This document shows positions 1 to 8,881 of a stretch of DNA of 64,000 nucleotides, one piece after another. Each line of letters opens with the position of its first letter. Within the stretch, counting starts at the first letter, position 1. Source of the DNA: Nitriliruptor sp040882075. Its GTDB lineage: Bacteria > Actinomycetota > Nitriliruptoria > Nitriliruptorales > Nitriliruptoraceae. The position numbers and the translations under genes are program-made. The notes below the pieces were generated by a model. The model did no database searches. It was not told the origin of the DNA and saw nothing but the letters and a program-made list of their open reading frames with translations. The DNA is taken from positions 1 through 64,000 of the forward strand of contig NZ_JBBEBZ010000164.1 in NCBI RefSeq assembly GCF_040882075.1, written 5' to 3'.

Positions 1-607
1 TGCGGTCGGCCACCACGTCCTGCGGCATCGCATCGGTCATCGCCGTGCGGATCAGACCCGGCTGGATGGCGTTGGCACGGATGCCGTAGCGGGCCCCCTC
101 CTTGGCCGACGCCTTGGTCATCCCCACGATGCCGGCCTTGGCAGCGCTGTAGTTGGTCTGCCCCAGGTTGCCGATCTTGCCGCTCAGCGACGAGAGGTTC
201 ACGATCGCGCCCCCGCCCTCGCGCCCACGCATGTGCGTCAGCGCCGCCCGGGTGCCGAGCCAGGTGCCCTGCAGGTGCACGTCGATGACCTGCCGGAACT
301 GCTCGAGCGTCATCTTGTGCGCGACCGCGTCACGGGTGATGCCCGCGTTGTTCACCAGCACGTCGACCCGGCCGTGCGCGGCGATCGTGGCGTCGAACAG
401 GTCCTGCACGTCCGACTCCGACGTCACGTCGCAGGCCGCACCGTGCGCTCGGTCACCGGAGAGGTCGGCGGCTGCCGCGTCGGCCGCGTCGGCGTCGAGG
501 TCGGCCAGCACGACGGTCGCGCCCTGCTCGACGAACCGGGTGGCGATCGCCAACCCGAGCCCCTGCGCACCTCCCGTGACGATGGCGATCCGGTCCTGCA
601 ACAGCAC
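1..607 (-). CDS. SDR family oxidoreductase, FabG-like (3' end cut by window edge)
   Basis: This is a classical short-chain dehydrogenase, most like 3-oxoacyl-ACP or acetoacetyl-CoA reductases, so it probably reduces a beta-ketoacyl substrate with NAD(P)H. Visible motifs are the nucleotide-binding TGGAQGLG at about residues 11-18, NNAG at 86-89, and the catalytic YSAAK with Tyr about 153 and Lys about 157. The GTG start is preceded by GAGGAG six bases upstream. The C-terminal 40-50 residues lie outside the window. It is divergent from the next dehydrogenase, and the two may share a promoter region. The family is certain; the exact substrate is not. Confidence 0.88.
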   Translation of the reverse strand, partial: MLLQDRIAIVTGGAQGLGLAIATRFVEQGATVVLADLDADAADAAAADLSGDRAHGAACDVTSESDVQDLFDATIAAHGRVDVLVNNAGITRDAVAHKMTLEQFRQVIDVHLQGTWLGTRAALTHMRGREGGGAIVNLSSLSGKIGNLGQTNYSAAKAGIVGMTKASAKEGARYGIRANAIQPGLIRTAMTDAMPQDVVADR

Positions 608-744
608 GGTGGGCTCCTCGATCGGCGACCGAGCCGAGGCTAGTGCGCGACCCGGCACCGCCCGCCCCGATCGACGACCTCCGGGGCCTCGGCCCGGCTC
701 GTAGGATGACCACCCTCCCGCCTCTCCCCACCTCGGAGCTCCCC

Positions 745-1509
745 GTGGAACTCGCCTCGTCCGTCGCGCTCGTCACCGGTGGCGCCTCCGGGCTCGGCCT
801 CGCGACGGTCCGTCGTCTCGTCGACGGGGGCGCCCGCGTCGTCGTCCTCGACCTGCCCTCCTCCGAGGGTGGTGCCGTCTCGGACGGGCTCGGTGACGGG
901 GTCCGCTTCGTCCCGGCCGACGTCACCGACGAGGACGCGGTCGCCGAGGCGGTCGGGGTCGCCTCCGAGCTCGGACGGTTGAACGTGGTCGTCAACTGCG
1001 CCGGCATCGGCCCGCCCGCTCGCGTCGTGGGCCGCGACGGGTCACCGGCCCCGCTCGACGGGTTCCGCAAGGTGCTGGAAGTCAACCTCGTCGGCACCTT
1101 CAACGTGCTGCGTCTGGCCGCGGCCGAGATGGTCCGCCACGACCTCGACGGCGAGGAACGCGGCGTGATCGTCAACACCGCATCGGCTGCGGCGTTCGAC
1201 GGCCAGATCGGCCAGGCGGCCTACTCGGCCTCGAAGGGCGGCATCGTCGGGATGACGCTCCCGATCGCTCGCGACCTGGCCGACAAGCACATCCGCGTGG
1301 TGACCATCGCGCCCGGCCTGTTCGCCACACCGCTGCTGATGGGGCTGCCGCAGGAGGCACTCGACTCGCTCGGCGCACAGGTCCCACACCCGTCCCGGCT
1401 CGGGGACCCGTCCGAGTTCGCCCAGCTCGTCCAGGCCATCGTCGAGAACCCGATGCTCAACGGCGAGACCATCCGCCTCGACGGCGCCATCCGCATGGCG
1501 CCGCGCTAG
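745..1509 (+). CDS. SDR family dehydrogenase, 3-hydroxyacyl-CoA dehydrogenase type-2-like
   Basis: A 254-residue short-chain dehydrogenase. It shows TGGASGLG at residues 11-18, NCAG at 84-87, and the catalytic pair in YSASK (Tyr160, Lys164). Length, sequence style and the N-terminal pattern resemble HSD17B10-type 3-hydroxyacyl-CoA dehydrogenases, which oxidise beta-hydroxyacyl-CoA in fatty or branched-chain acid breakdown. I chose the GTG start because GGAG lies six bases before it and the protein then has the usual family length; an ATG at 706 is also in frame. The acyl-CoA dehydrogenase follows 26 bases downstream, so the two probably form a beta-oxidation operon. Confidence 0.85.
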   Translation: MELASSVALVTGGASGLGLATVRRLVDGGARVVVLDLPSSEGGAVSDGLGDGVRFVPADVTDEDAVAEAVGVASELGRLNVVVNCAGIGPPARVVGRDGSPAPLDGFRKVLEVNLVGTFNVLRLAAAEMVRHDLDGEERGVIVNTASAAAFDGQIGQAAYSASKGGIVGMTLPIARDLADKHIRVVTIAPGLFATPLLMGLPQEALDSLGAQVPHPSRLGDPSEFAQLVQAIVENPMLNGETIRLDGAIRMAPR

Positions 1510-1535
1510 AGCCGACCCCCCACGAGGAGCCGTCG

Positions 1536-2687
1536 ATGCGCCGCGAGCTGTACACCGAGGAACACGACCTGTTCCGCCAGAGCGTCCGGACCTTCTACGA
1601 GCGCGAGGTCGTCCCCCACCACGCACGCTGGGACGAAGCCGGCATCGTCGACCGGTCGCTGTTCACCGCCGCCGGCGCGCAGGGGTTGCTGGCCTTCCAG
1701 GCGCCCGAGCGGTTCGGCGGCGCCGGGGTCGACGACTTCCGGTTCAACGCGATCATGGTCGAGGAGGCGCAGTACGCCGCGGTGTCCAGCGCCGGCCTGT
1801 CGTTGTCGCTGCACACCGACATCGTGCTGCCGTACTTCACGAAGCAGGCCGACGAGGCGCAGCAGGAGCGGTGGCTGCCGGGCATCGTGTCGGGCGAGCT
1901 GATCACGGCCGTGGCGATGACCGAACCGGGCGCCGGGTCGGACCTCGCCGGCATCCGCACGACCGCGGAACGGCGCGGTGACGTCTACGTCCTCAACGGG
2001 TCCAAGACGTTCATCACCAACGGCATCAACGCCGACCTCGTGGTGGTCGCGGTCAAGACCGACCCGAGCCAGCGCCACCGCGGGATGTCCCTGATCGTCG
2101 TCGAGGCCGACACGCCCGGCTTCGAACGTGGCCGCAACCTCCACAAGGTCGGCCTGCACGCCCAGGACACCGCGGAACTGCACTTCACCGACGCCGAGGT
2201 ACCGGTCAGCAACCTCCTCGGCACCGAGGGCGAGGGCTTCGGCTACCTCACCGCCAACCTCGCCCAGGAGCGGCTGTCGATCGCGATCGCCGGGGTGGCC
2301 GCTGCACGTTCGGCGGTCGACCTCACGCTCGCGTACGTCAAGGAACGTGACGCGTTCGGCCAGCCGATCGCCCGCTTCCAGAACACCCAGTTCGTCCTCG
2401 CCGAGTGCGAGACCGAGGTCGAGGTCACCCAGCACTACATCGACCGCTGCATCCTGGCGCTCAACGCCGGCGAGCTCACCGCGACCGATGCCGCCAAGGC
2501 CAAGTGGTGGGCGACCGAGCTCCAGAAGCGGGTCACCGACCGCTGCCTGCAGCTGTTCGGTGGCTACGGCTACGTGACCGAGTACCCGATCGCCCGCCTC
2601 TACGCGGACGCGCGGATCACCACGATCTACGGCGGCACGACCGAGATCATGAAGACCATCATCGCCAAGGACCTCGGCCTGCGCTGA
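1536..2687 (+). CDS. Acyl-CoA dehydrogenase
   Basis: A 383-residue FAD-dependent acyl-CoA dehydrogenase of usual length, catalysing alpha,beta-desaturation of an acyl-CoA. It shows the family signature AMTEPGAGSDLAGI in the middle domain, the CoA/FAD segment near LFGGYGY, and the catalytic base in IYGGTTEIMK (Glu about 370). A strong ribosome site (GAGGAG) lies six bases before the ATG. It is the second gene of the short operon with the upstream dehydrogenase. Chain-length or branched-chain specificity cannot be read from the sequence. Confidence 0.93.
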   Translation: MRRELYTEEHDLFRQSVRTFYEREVVPHHARWDEAGIVDRSLFTAAGAQGLLAFQAPERFGGAGVDDFRFNAIMVEEAQYAAVSSAGLSLSLHTDIVLPYFTKQADEAQQERWLPGIVSGELITAVAMTEPGAGSDLAGIRTTAERRGDVYVLNGSKTFITNGINADLVVVAVKTDPSQRHRGMSLIVVEADTPGFERGRNLHKVGLHAQDTAELHFTDAEVPVSNLLGTEGEGFGYLTANLAQERLSIAIAGVAAARSAVDLTLAYVKERDAFGQPIARFQNTQFVLAECETEVEVTQHYIDRCILALNAGELTATDAAKAKWWATELQKRVTDRCLQLFGGYGYVTEYPIARLYADARITTIYGGTTEIMKTIIAKDLGLR

Positions 2688-2800
2688 CACCAGGTGGTGC
2701 AACCTCACCGTGACCGCGGACGCACCAGGTGGACCGCCGCAACCAAGGAGCTCGACCCCGCCGCCGCCAGGCGCCGCAGCGCCGCGTCGTGAGCACGTGG

Positions 2801-3724
2801 TCAGCGTCCGGCGGACGACCGGGACTCGCGCGTGTCCCCGCCGAGGCGGGTGCGAGCCGCTTCGGTGATCACCTCGTAGGCCGTGGCCACCACCTCGACG
2901 ACCGGCTGACCCGCGGCCGTCCGGTCGAGCGGTTCGAGACCCCGCAGCGTGGCCGCCGGCACCCTCGGACGATCGGGTGGGAACCGGAGGTCCCCGAGGG
3001 CCGGACCGGCGACCCACCAGTCGTCCAGGCGTTCGTCCAGCGCCGGCACCTCGACGCGTTCGACCGAGGCCCACGGATCGTCGTCGCGTTCGGGGACAGC
3101 GGGCGCGACGTCGGTGCCACGCAGCGCCCGGAGGTTGCGCAGCAGCTCGTCGCGCTCGCGCCCCCGCCACCGCAGCATCAGGAACGGATCGTCGTCGAAC
3201 GCCTCGGCGAGCAGGTAGTACACCGCGGCCAGGTGCTTGCACGGGTTGGCCCAGTCGGGGCAGGAGCATTCACCGGCGAGCTCGACGTGACGGGCGGGGA
3301 ACAGCTCGACCGAGCACGCTTCGAACGCGGTCTCGATGTCGGCGGGCATCTCCCCCGCCAGCAGCGCGGCGAGGAACGACGCGCGCGCCACCATCGCGTC
3401 CTCGGCTCGGCGCCAGTCCGCCTCCGACAGCCGCGCCAGCGCGATCCGCACCCGGTACGGCCGGGCCCGCGACCCCTGCACCGATGCGGTGACCGCCCCC
3501 GGCGCGACGTCCATCGCGATGACCTGACCCTTGCGAGCGTAGGTCCGCCCGCGGTCGAGCCGCCCGCCGATGCCGAGCGACTCCAGCACCTCGAGGAAGC
3601 GGCGCGACCACCAGCTCTCCCCGATCTGCCCACGTCGGCTACGCGCCACGATCCCGCCCTCGACCGGGCGGGGCTTGGCGGGCGGCGGGAACCCGTCCGC
3701 CCAGCGGTCACCGCGACGTGGCAC
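2801..3724 (-). CDS. SWIM zinc finger protein
   Basis: A 307-residue protein with a clear SWIM zinc-binding motif, CSCPDWANPCKHLA, whose ligands are Cys153, Cys155, Cys162 and His164. Proteins of this kind are found next to SNF2 helicases in many actinobacteria, and the gene here overlaps the end of the SNF2 gene by 17 bases, so the two are cotranscribed and probably translationally coupled. The protein presumably binds nucleic acid or partners the helicase. The frame is open throughout, in contrast to its damaged neighbour. The function is inferred from the motif and context only. Confidence 0.85.
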   Translation of the reverse strand: MPRRGDRWADGFPPPAKPRPVEGGIVARSRRGQIGESWWSRRFLEVLESLGIGGRLDRGRTYARKGQVIAMDVAPGAVTASVQGSRARPYRVRIALARLSEADWRRAEDAMVARASFLAALLAGEMPADIETAFEACSVELFPARHVELAGECSCPDWANPCKHLAAVYYLLAEAFDDDPFLMLRWRGRERDELLRNLRALRGTDVAPAVPERDDDPWASVERVEVPALDERLDDWWVAGPALGDLRFPPDRPRVPAATLRGLEPLDRTAAGQPVVEVVATAYEVITEAARTRLGGDTRESRSSAGR

Positions 3725-6700
3725 CGTCCACCTCCTCCTCGACGACCGCGTCGGCGCTCAGGGCGATCACCTGACGGAGCTCGTCGGTGGACAGCTCCGT
3801 GAGCCACCCTTCGCCGGTCCCGACGACCCGCTCGGCGAGGTCCTTCTTGCGTTCGATGAGCGTGGCGATCCGCTCCTCGAGCGTCCCCGCGCACACCAGC
3901 TTCCTGACCACGACGTCACGCTGCTGACCGATGCGGAACGCCCGATCCGTGGCCTGGTCCTCGACCGCCGGGTTCCACCACCGGTCGTAGTGGACGACGT
4001 GGTTGGCCGCGGTGAGGTTGAGCCCGACCCCACCGGCCTTGAGGGACAGGATGAACACCTGCGGACCACCGTCAGCCTGGAAGGTGGCGACCATCCGGTC
4101 GCGCTCGAGCTTGCTCACGCCGCCGTGGAGGTAGAGCACGTCGCGGCCGAGCCGTTCGCGCAGGTGCGCCTGGAGCCGGCTGCCCCACCGTGCGAACTGG
4201 GTGAACACCAGGACCTTCTCGCCCGACGCGAGCACCTCGTCGACCACCTCGTCCAACCGGTCGAGCTTGCCCGATCGGCCCGGCAGCCGGGAACCGTCGC
4301 CGAGCAGGTGGGCCGGGTGGTTGCACACCTGCTTGAGGCGCAGCATCGTCTGGAGCACGAGCCCGCGACGTTCGATGCCGTCGGTCTCTTCGATGCGCTG
4401 GAGCATGTCCTCGACCACGCCCGCGTAGAGGCTGCCCTGCTCGCGGGTGAGCCGGCACGACTCGTCGAACTCGAGCTTGTCGGGCAGATCGGTGATGATC
4501 GACGTGTCGCTCTTCTTGCGGCGTAGCACGAACGGCTGGGTGATCCTGCGCAGGCGGGCGGCAGCCTCGTCGTCGTGGAGCTTCTCGATCGGGACCGCGA
4601 ACCGCTCGCGGAACGCCTTCTGTGACCCGAGGAGGCCGGGGTTGCAGAAGTCCATGATCGACCACAGCCCCGAGAGCCGGTTCTCCACCGGCGTGCCGGT
4701 GAGCGCGAGCCGACTCGGAGCGTCGAGCGCCCGGATGGCCCGCGTCTGCCGGGCCGCGGGGTTCTTGATGTTCTGGGCCTCGTCGAGGACGATCCGGCGC
4801 CACCCGGTCGCCGCGAGATCCTCGTGGTCCCGGGCGGCGAGGGCGTAGGTCGTCAGGACCAGGTCCGCGCGGCGTGCCTGCTCCGCGAACTCCTCGCCCT
4901 TCACCCGGTCGGTGCCGTGGTGGACCAGGACCCGCAGGGACGGAGCGAAACGGGCCGCTTCCCGTTCCCAGTTGCCGACGATCGACATCGGGCAGACCAG
5001 CAGCGTGGGTGCCGGCCACCGCTTCGACCGGCGGGTGATGGCGGTGCGCTCGTGGACGAGGAGGGCGAGCAGCTGCACGGACTTGCCGAGCCCCATGTCG
5101 TCGGCCAGGCAGCCGCCGAGGCCGACCGCGTCGAGGAACGCCAGCCACGCGAGCCCGCGTTCCTGGTAGGGCCGGAGCTGGCCGTCGAGACCGGCCGGGG
5201 TGGTCAGCGCCTCGATCCGCCGATCGGCGGACCCGTCGAGGAGCACCCCGAGCGGACCATCGGCGTCGATACCTGCGAACTCGAGCTCCGTGCCCGGATC
5301 GGTCACGCCGAGCCCGATCCGCGCGGCCTCGGCGACCGTCATCTCGCCGCTGGCGCCGTCGGTCAGGAACCGGAGCGCGGCGGCGAGATCCTCCTCACGC
5401 AGCTCGACCCAGCGACCGCGGGGACGGACCAGCGGTGCCTTGAGCCGCGCGAGCTCGGTCAGCTCCTCGACGGTCAGGCTCTGGTCGCCGATGGCGACCT
5501 GCCAGCGGTAGTCGACGATCCCCTCGTAGCCGAGCAGGCCCGAGTCCTCGCCCGGCTCGGACCCCGACGTCGCGCGGAGGTCTGCAAGCGCGCACCGAGT
5601 CGCGCCGGGCGACGCGGCTCGTCGGGGAGCAGCACACCGAAGCCGGCCTGCTCGAGCAGCGACGCGGTGTCGCCGAGGAACGCCAGCACCTCATCGAGGT
5701 CGAGGTCGAGGGCCTCCGGGCGGGCGGCGTCGAGCGCCCGTCCTATCTCCGGGTATAGAGACGAGCAGCGCGACCGAGGTCACCGAGCAACCGCTCCTCG
5801 GGAGCTTCGAGCGTGCGGTCGAGGAACCGCAGGGTCTCCTCGGAGGTCCAGATCTCCGCGGCGGGCACGATCAGGCTGGGGTCGTCGGTCGCCTGGAGGG
5901 TGAACTCGAGCCGCCAGCCCGGCTCGGTCGCGACGTCTCCGTCGTGAGGGATGTCCGCGTTGTCGGCCCGGACGGTCGGTGGCGGAGGCTCGAGCCGGAA
6001 CGCCGCACGCAACGGCGTCGCCTGCTGGCCCGAGCGGTGCCACCGTTCGAGTTCCTTGGCCAGCAGCTGCAGCTCGCCGATATCGACGTGGGCCACGCCC
6101 GGGTCGTCGGCGGTCAGGGCGAGCAGCCACGCTCGTTCGACAGCTCGTCGACCACGACCAGAGGTGAGACGACGCCCCCCGAGGGCGCTGCGGCAGGCGG
6201 CGTCGACGAGATGCTCGACGAGCTCGCGCAGCACCTCGCCGGCCGGCCGTCGTTCCTCGCCGGCCGCGGCCAGCAACGCCGCCGGCAGCGCGGGTACGAG
6301 CGCGGTGAGCCGGCGGCGGTCCATGGCGTCGAGGACCGGCGACCAGCGTGCCTCGAAGCGTCCGGCGCGCGTGACCAGTCCGGGGACGACCCGTCCACGG
6401 GCCGTGAGCTCCAGGGCGAGCGTCGCGAGCGTCGCGAGCGTCGCAGCCGCACGGAGCGAGGCCGCGGGTCGCGTGTTCGGCGGCGTCTCGGCGGGGACGC
6501 TCGCCAGCAGCGCGAGTGCGTTGCCGGCGTCGAGCTCGAGCGCGTCGGCCCGCCAGGACCGCGTGCCACGCGCGAGCTCGCTGACGTCGCTCGCGCCGGG
6601 CAGGTCCGGGGACGGCAGCCCCGGTGGGCAGGAGGAGCTGCGTCTCGACCCACGGCGAGGTGCGGGCCAGGTCGAGACCGGTGAGCTCGCCCAACGCTGC

Positions 6701-6859
6701 CCGCAGCGTCGACGCCCGCGCCGCGTAGGGGTGACGCTGCGGCCGACCGTCGGCGGGTGCCCGGCCCCGGGGACGCGGGAGCCGCCCGGCGACCAACGGC
6801 TGTTCGCCCCAGACGTGCAGACGATCGTCGGCCGCCCACACGGCGTGCAGGACCGTCAC
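3708..6859 (-). pseudogene. SNF2-family DEAD/DEAH helicase, interrupted by three frameshifts
   Basis: The coding signal runs leftward from a probable GTG start (protein begins VTVLHAVWAADDR) for about 1050 residues but changes frame three times. The first shift lies at 6626-6628, where one extra C in a CCC run separates QLLLP from GLPSPDLPG. The second is a doubled TA at 5754-5757, separating ARLY from EIGRALDAARPE. The third lies near 5590-5625, between LLPDEP and the ATSGSEPGED segment. The intact C-terminal part (5342-3708, 544 residues) has the SNF2 ATPase motifs DDMGLGKS, DEAQNIKN and a complete helicase C domain with YLHGG and DRAFRIGQ. The N-terminal part resembles the SNF2-associated domain. 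Either the gene is decaying or these are sequence errors. Without the shifts it would be an ordinary two-gene SNF2/SWIM operon. Confidence 0.82.
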
Positions 6860-7349
6860 GAAGGTGGGGCCGGGTGGCGTGACACGAGATCCACAGGTCA
6901 GCTCCAGCTGCGCACGGGTCACCCGGGGGAAGCCACTACGGCGCGAGGGACAGCGCGGAACGTCGGATGGGGCAGCATAGACGACGACCGCCGGCGTTCC
7001 GAGCACCCACGAGGAACCCTCGTTGCGCTGCGGCGGAGGGTCGGGTCAGGGAAGCGGCCGAGGGTTCGTCGCTGCGGTGTCCGCTGTGACGGCCACCGGC
7101 ACGACAGTGCCCTTGCGCGAGAGCGCAGAGGCGCTCCTCGCCGTCGCCGATGGCGTGGATCTCGCAGCGGCAGGCCGCTTGACGCGTGCCAACCGTCTCC
7201 GTCCGAGCGCGAGCGCGAGCGCGGAGGATCCCGGTCGACGTCAACGCTACTGGCAGGCTCTGCCGGCAGCCGAGCGTGGCGGTTTCCTCGCCATCCTCGC
7301 GGCCGGCTCCGCCGCGCCCACATCGGACGACGGGTCGGATCCGGTGCTG
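6860..7349. other. Intergenic stretch without a supportable gene
   Basis: A 490-base stretch between the SNF2 start and the first relic. Several open frames cross it on both strands, but none has a start, ribosome site and recognisable protein content together. It carries a short GCGAGC repeat near 7206-7220. I see no promoter that I would defend. Confidence 0.5.
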
Positions 7350-7618
7350 GTCTCCGCGGCGTCCGCGCCGGCGGCCTGGCGGGCACGGACCCAGCCACCG
7401 GGCCTTCTCCTACTCCTAGCAACCGGCGAGGAACGACTCGCAGAGCGTGATCGCCCGCGCCGTCGCACTGCCGACGAGCACCGCGACGTCAGCCGCGACC
7501 ATCTCGAGGTCGGCGACGGACCCGAGGCCCGCGCGGTAGAAGACGAAGTAGCCCGGATCGAGAGCGGCCCCGATCTCGTGTTCGAGCGGGTCGGGCTCGC
7601 TCCGTGGCCGGCCGCTTC
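7350..7618 (-). pseudogene. Relic of an unnamed conserved gene (copy 1)
   Basis: On the minus strand a frame starting within the stop codon of the neighbouring gene reads SGRPRSEPDPLEHEIGAAL, then GYFVFYRAGLGSVADLEMVA, and stops at TAG (7416-7418) after FLAGC. A little further on, in another frame, RARQAAGADAAET is still legible. The second copy near 12.5 kb has the same opening (SGRPRGKPDPLEREIEAAL) in a properly overlapping GTG frame, one base shorter at the junction. So this copy has gained a base, lost a middle segment and lost its end. I do not recognise the intact family with confidence. Confidence 0.55.
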
Positions 7619-7925
7619 ACTGCCCTGTCCGCTCCAGATCGGCGCGCACCGCCCGGAACCCCGAGTCGTCGGCGAGGTGGAGGTAGAGGTGCCCGCGCAG
7701 CGTGCCCTCGGGCTCCAGCACCGCCCAGCCGCGGCCGCTGGCGGGATCGTCCTCATCGTTGCCATCCCAGGTGAACTCCACCAACGGCCGCCCGTCACGC
7801 TCGGCGTACCGGCAGTCCATCCAGCCCGCCACGGCGATGAACCGGAAGCGACCGTCGTCGCGCGAGCCGAACTCGATGAAGGCCGGACCCATCAGATCCG
7901 CGGCGTCGACGTCCCACGCGTCCAA
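7617..7925 (-). CDS. Conserved hypothetical protein, N-terminus uncertain
   Basis: A 102-residue frame beginning at a TTG: MDAWDVDAADLMGPAFIEF, later WMDCRYAERDGRP and GRGWAVLEPEGTLRG, ending ADLERTGQ. The same frame continues upstream as GFEGAWRIVELD with no usable ATG or GTG before a TGA, and that segment looks like genuine protein, so the original start may have been lost (an ATC stands where an ATG would fit). The gene overlaps the relic behind it. The last residues (FRAVRADLERTGQ) match a fragment near 12.6 kb (FRAVRTEQEQMGL), which identifies a second, almost erased copy. I recognise it only as a small conserved actinobacterial protein of unknown function. Confidence 0.6.
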   Translation of the reverse strand: MDAWDVDAADLMGPAFIEFGSRDDGRFRFIAVAGWMDCRYAERDGRPLVEFTWDGNDEDDPASGRGWAVLEPEGTLRGHLYLHLADDSGFRAVRADLERTGQ

Positions 7926-8189
7926 CTCGACGATCCGCCACGCCCCTTCGAACCCGATCGCTCCACCCTCCCTGCTCGGTCACGGCTGCTCTTCCCGGGG
8001 AGGCGAAGCTACCGTCGCGCTGGGCTGCAACCTCGCCGTCTCCGACACTCGCTTCAGGCCCGTCGATCAGCGATCCACGCGATCCGCCCGATGAGCCCGT
8101 CCCGAGATCAGGCATCCAGACCGGTCCGAGCGCGAGCGCGGCAGCGGTGGGAGACCGAAGGATCGGCGCATCGGGCCGATGTCCTCGGT

Positions 8190-8217
8190 GATATCCTTAC
8201 CGCCTTCACGGGATATC
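8190..8217. promoter_or_regulatory. Inverted repeat upstream of vapBC (candidate operator)
   Basis: GATATCC at 8190-8196 and GGATATC at 8211-8217 form a perfect 7-bp inverted repeat with a 14-base spacer, 16 bases before the antitoxin start. VapB-type antitoxins commonly autorepress by binding such palindromes, so this is a reasonable operator. The assignment is inferred from position. Confidence 0.5.
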
Positions 8218-8232
8218 TAGGGAGGGTGCGCG

Positions 8233-8436
8233 ATGACCCGCACGGTGGTGAACATCGATGATGACGCGCTCGCTGGTGCCGCCCGAGAACTGGGAACCAC
8301 GACCAAGGTCGAGACGGTCAACCGCGCGCTGGCAGAGGTCGCCAGTCGCCGGGAACGGCTCGCGTTCCTCGACCACCTACGCACCAGCGACGACGACCTG
8401 GGGGACGACGAGATCATGGACACGGCTTGGGAGTGA
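8233..8436 (+). CDS. vapB: Type II antitoxin, VapB family
   Basis: A 67-residue antitoxin with the N-terminal VapB pattern TRTVVNIDDDALAGAARELG, a ribbon-helix-helix type DNA-binding segment, followed by an acidic C-terminus (TSDDDLGDDEIMD) of the sort that wraps around the toxin. GGGAGG lies upstream of the ATG. It overlaps the toxin gene by four bases (GTGA), a typical arrangement for a cotranscribed, coupled pair, and has an inverted repeat upstream that may be its operator. Confidence 0.88.
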   Translation: MTRTVVNIDDDALAGAARELGTTTKVETVNRALAEVASRRERLAFLDHLRTSDDDLGDDEIMDTAWE

Positions 8437-8855
8437 CGCGCTACCTCGTGGACAAGTCGGCGTACGAGCAGCAACGCCACGATGAGCGGGCCGAGGCGAC
8501 CCTGACCGCGATCGCGACCGAGGGGCGCCTGGCCGTCTGTGAGATCATCGCGCTCGAGTTGCTCTGCTCCACCCGCAACGCGTCGGACTACGAGGCTCTT
8601 CGGACTCATCTCGATGCTCTGACCTGGTTGCCGGTCGACGCCGCGGTCACCCGGGCAGCGCTCGACGTCCAGCGGCGCCTCGCGCAGCGTGGCCAACATC
8701 GATGTCCGATCCCCGATCTGTTGGTCGCTGCCACCGCCCTGGTCCACGATGCGACGGTGCTGCACTACGACAGGGACTTCGACCTCATCGCCGAGGTGAC
8801 CGGGCAGCCGACGGCCTGGATCATCCCGCGGGGAAGTGGGCACGGGCAGACGTGA
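8433..8855 (+). CDS. vapC: Type II toxin, VapC family PIN-domain ribonuclease
   Basis: A 140-residue PIN-domain protein. The acidic metal-binding residues are visible in order: Asp in YLVDKSAY, Glu in VCEIIALELL, Asp in CPIPDLLVAATA and Asp in LHYDRDFDLI. Such toxins cleave tRNA or rRNA when freed from the antitoxin. The GTG start overlaps the vapB stop; a TTG six bases earlier is possible. All catalytic residues are present, so the module looks functional, unlike the DUF433/DUF5615 module 4 kb downstream. Confidence 0.9.
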   Translation: MTRYLVDKSAYEQQRHDERAEATLTAIATEGRLAVCEIIALELLCSTRNASDYEALRTHLDALTWLPVDAAVTRAALDVQRRLAQRGQHRCPIPDLLVAATALVHDATVLHYDRDFDLIAEVTGQPTAWIIPRGSGHGQT

Positions 8856-8881
8856 GTCGCCTTCGACCACGGCCAGCGAAC

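Noticed and set aside
8145..8232. The GATATCC repeat as a terminator for upstream genes
   Set aside because: The 14-base loop, no T run and position next to the vapB ribosome site fit an operator better.
7023..8261. A 412-codon open frame on the plus strand
   Set aside because: It crosses relics, a minus-strand gene and an intergenic stretch, has no ribosome site, and its protein is low-complexity and Arg-rich. High GC makes such open frames common.
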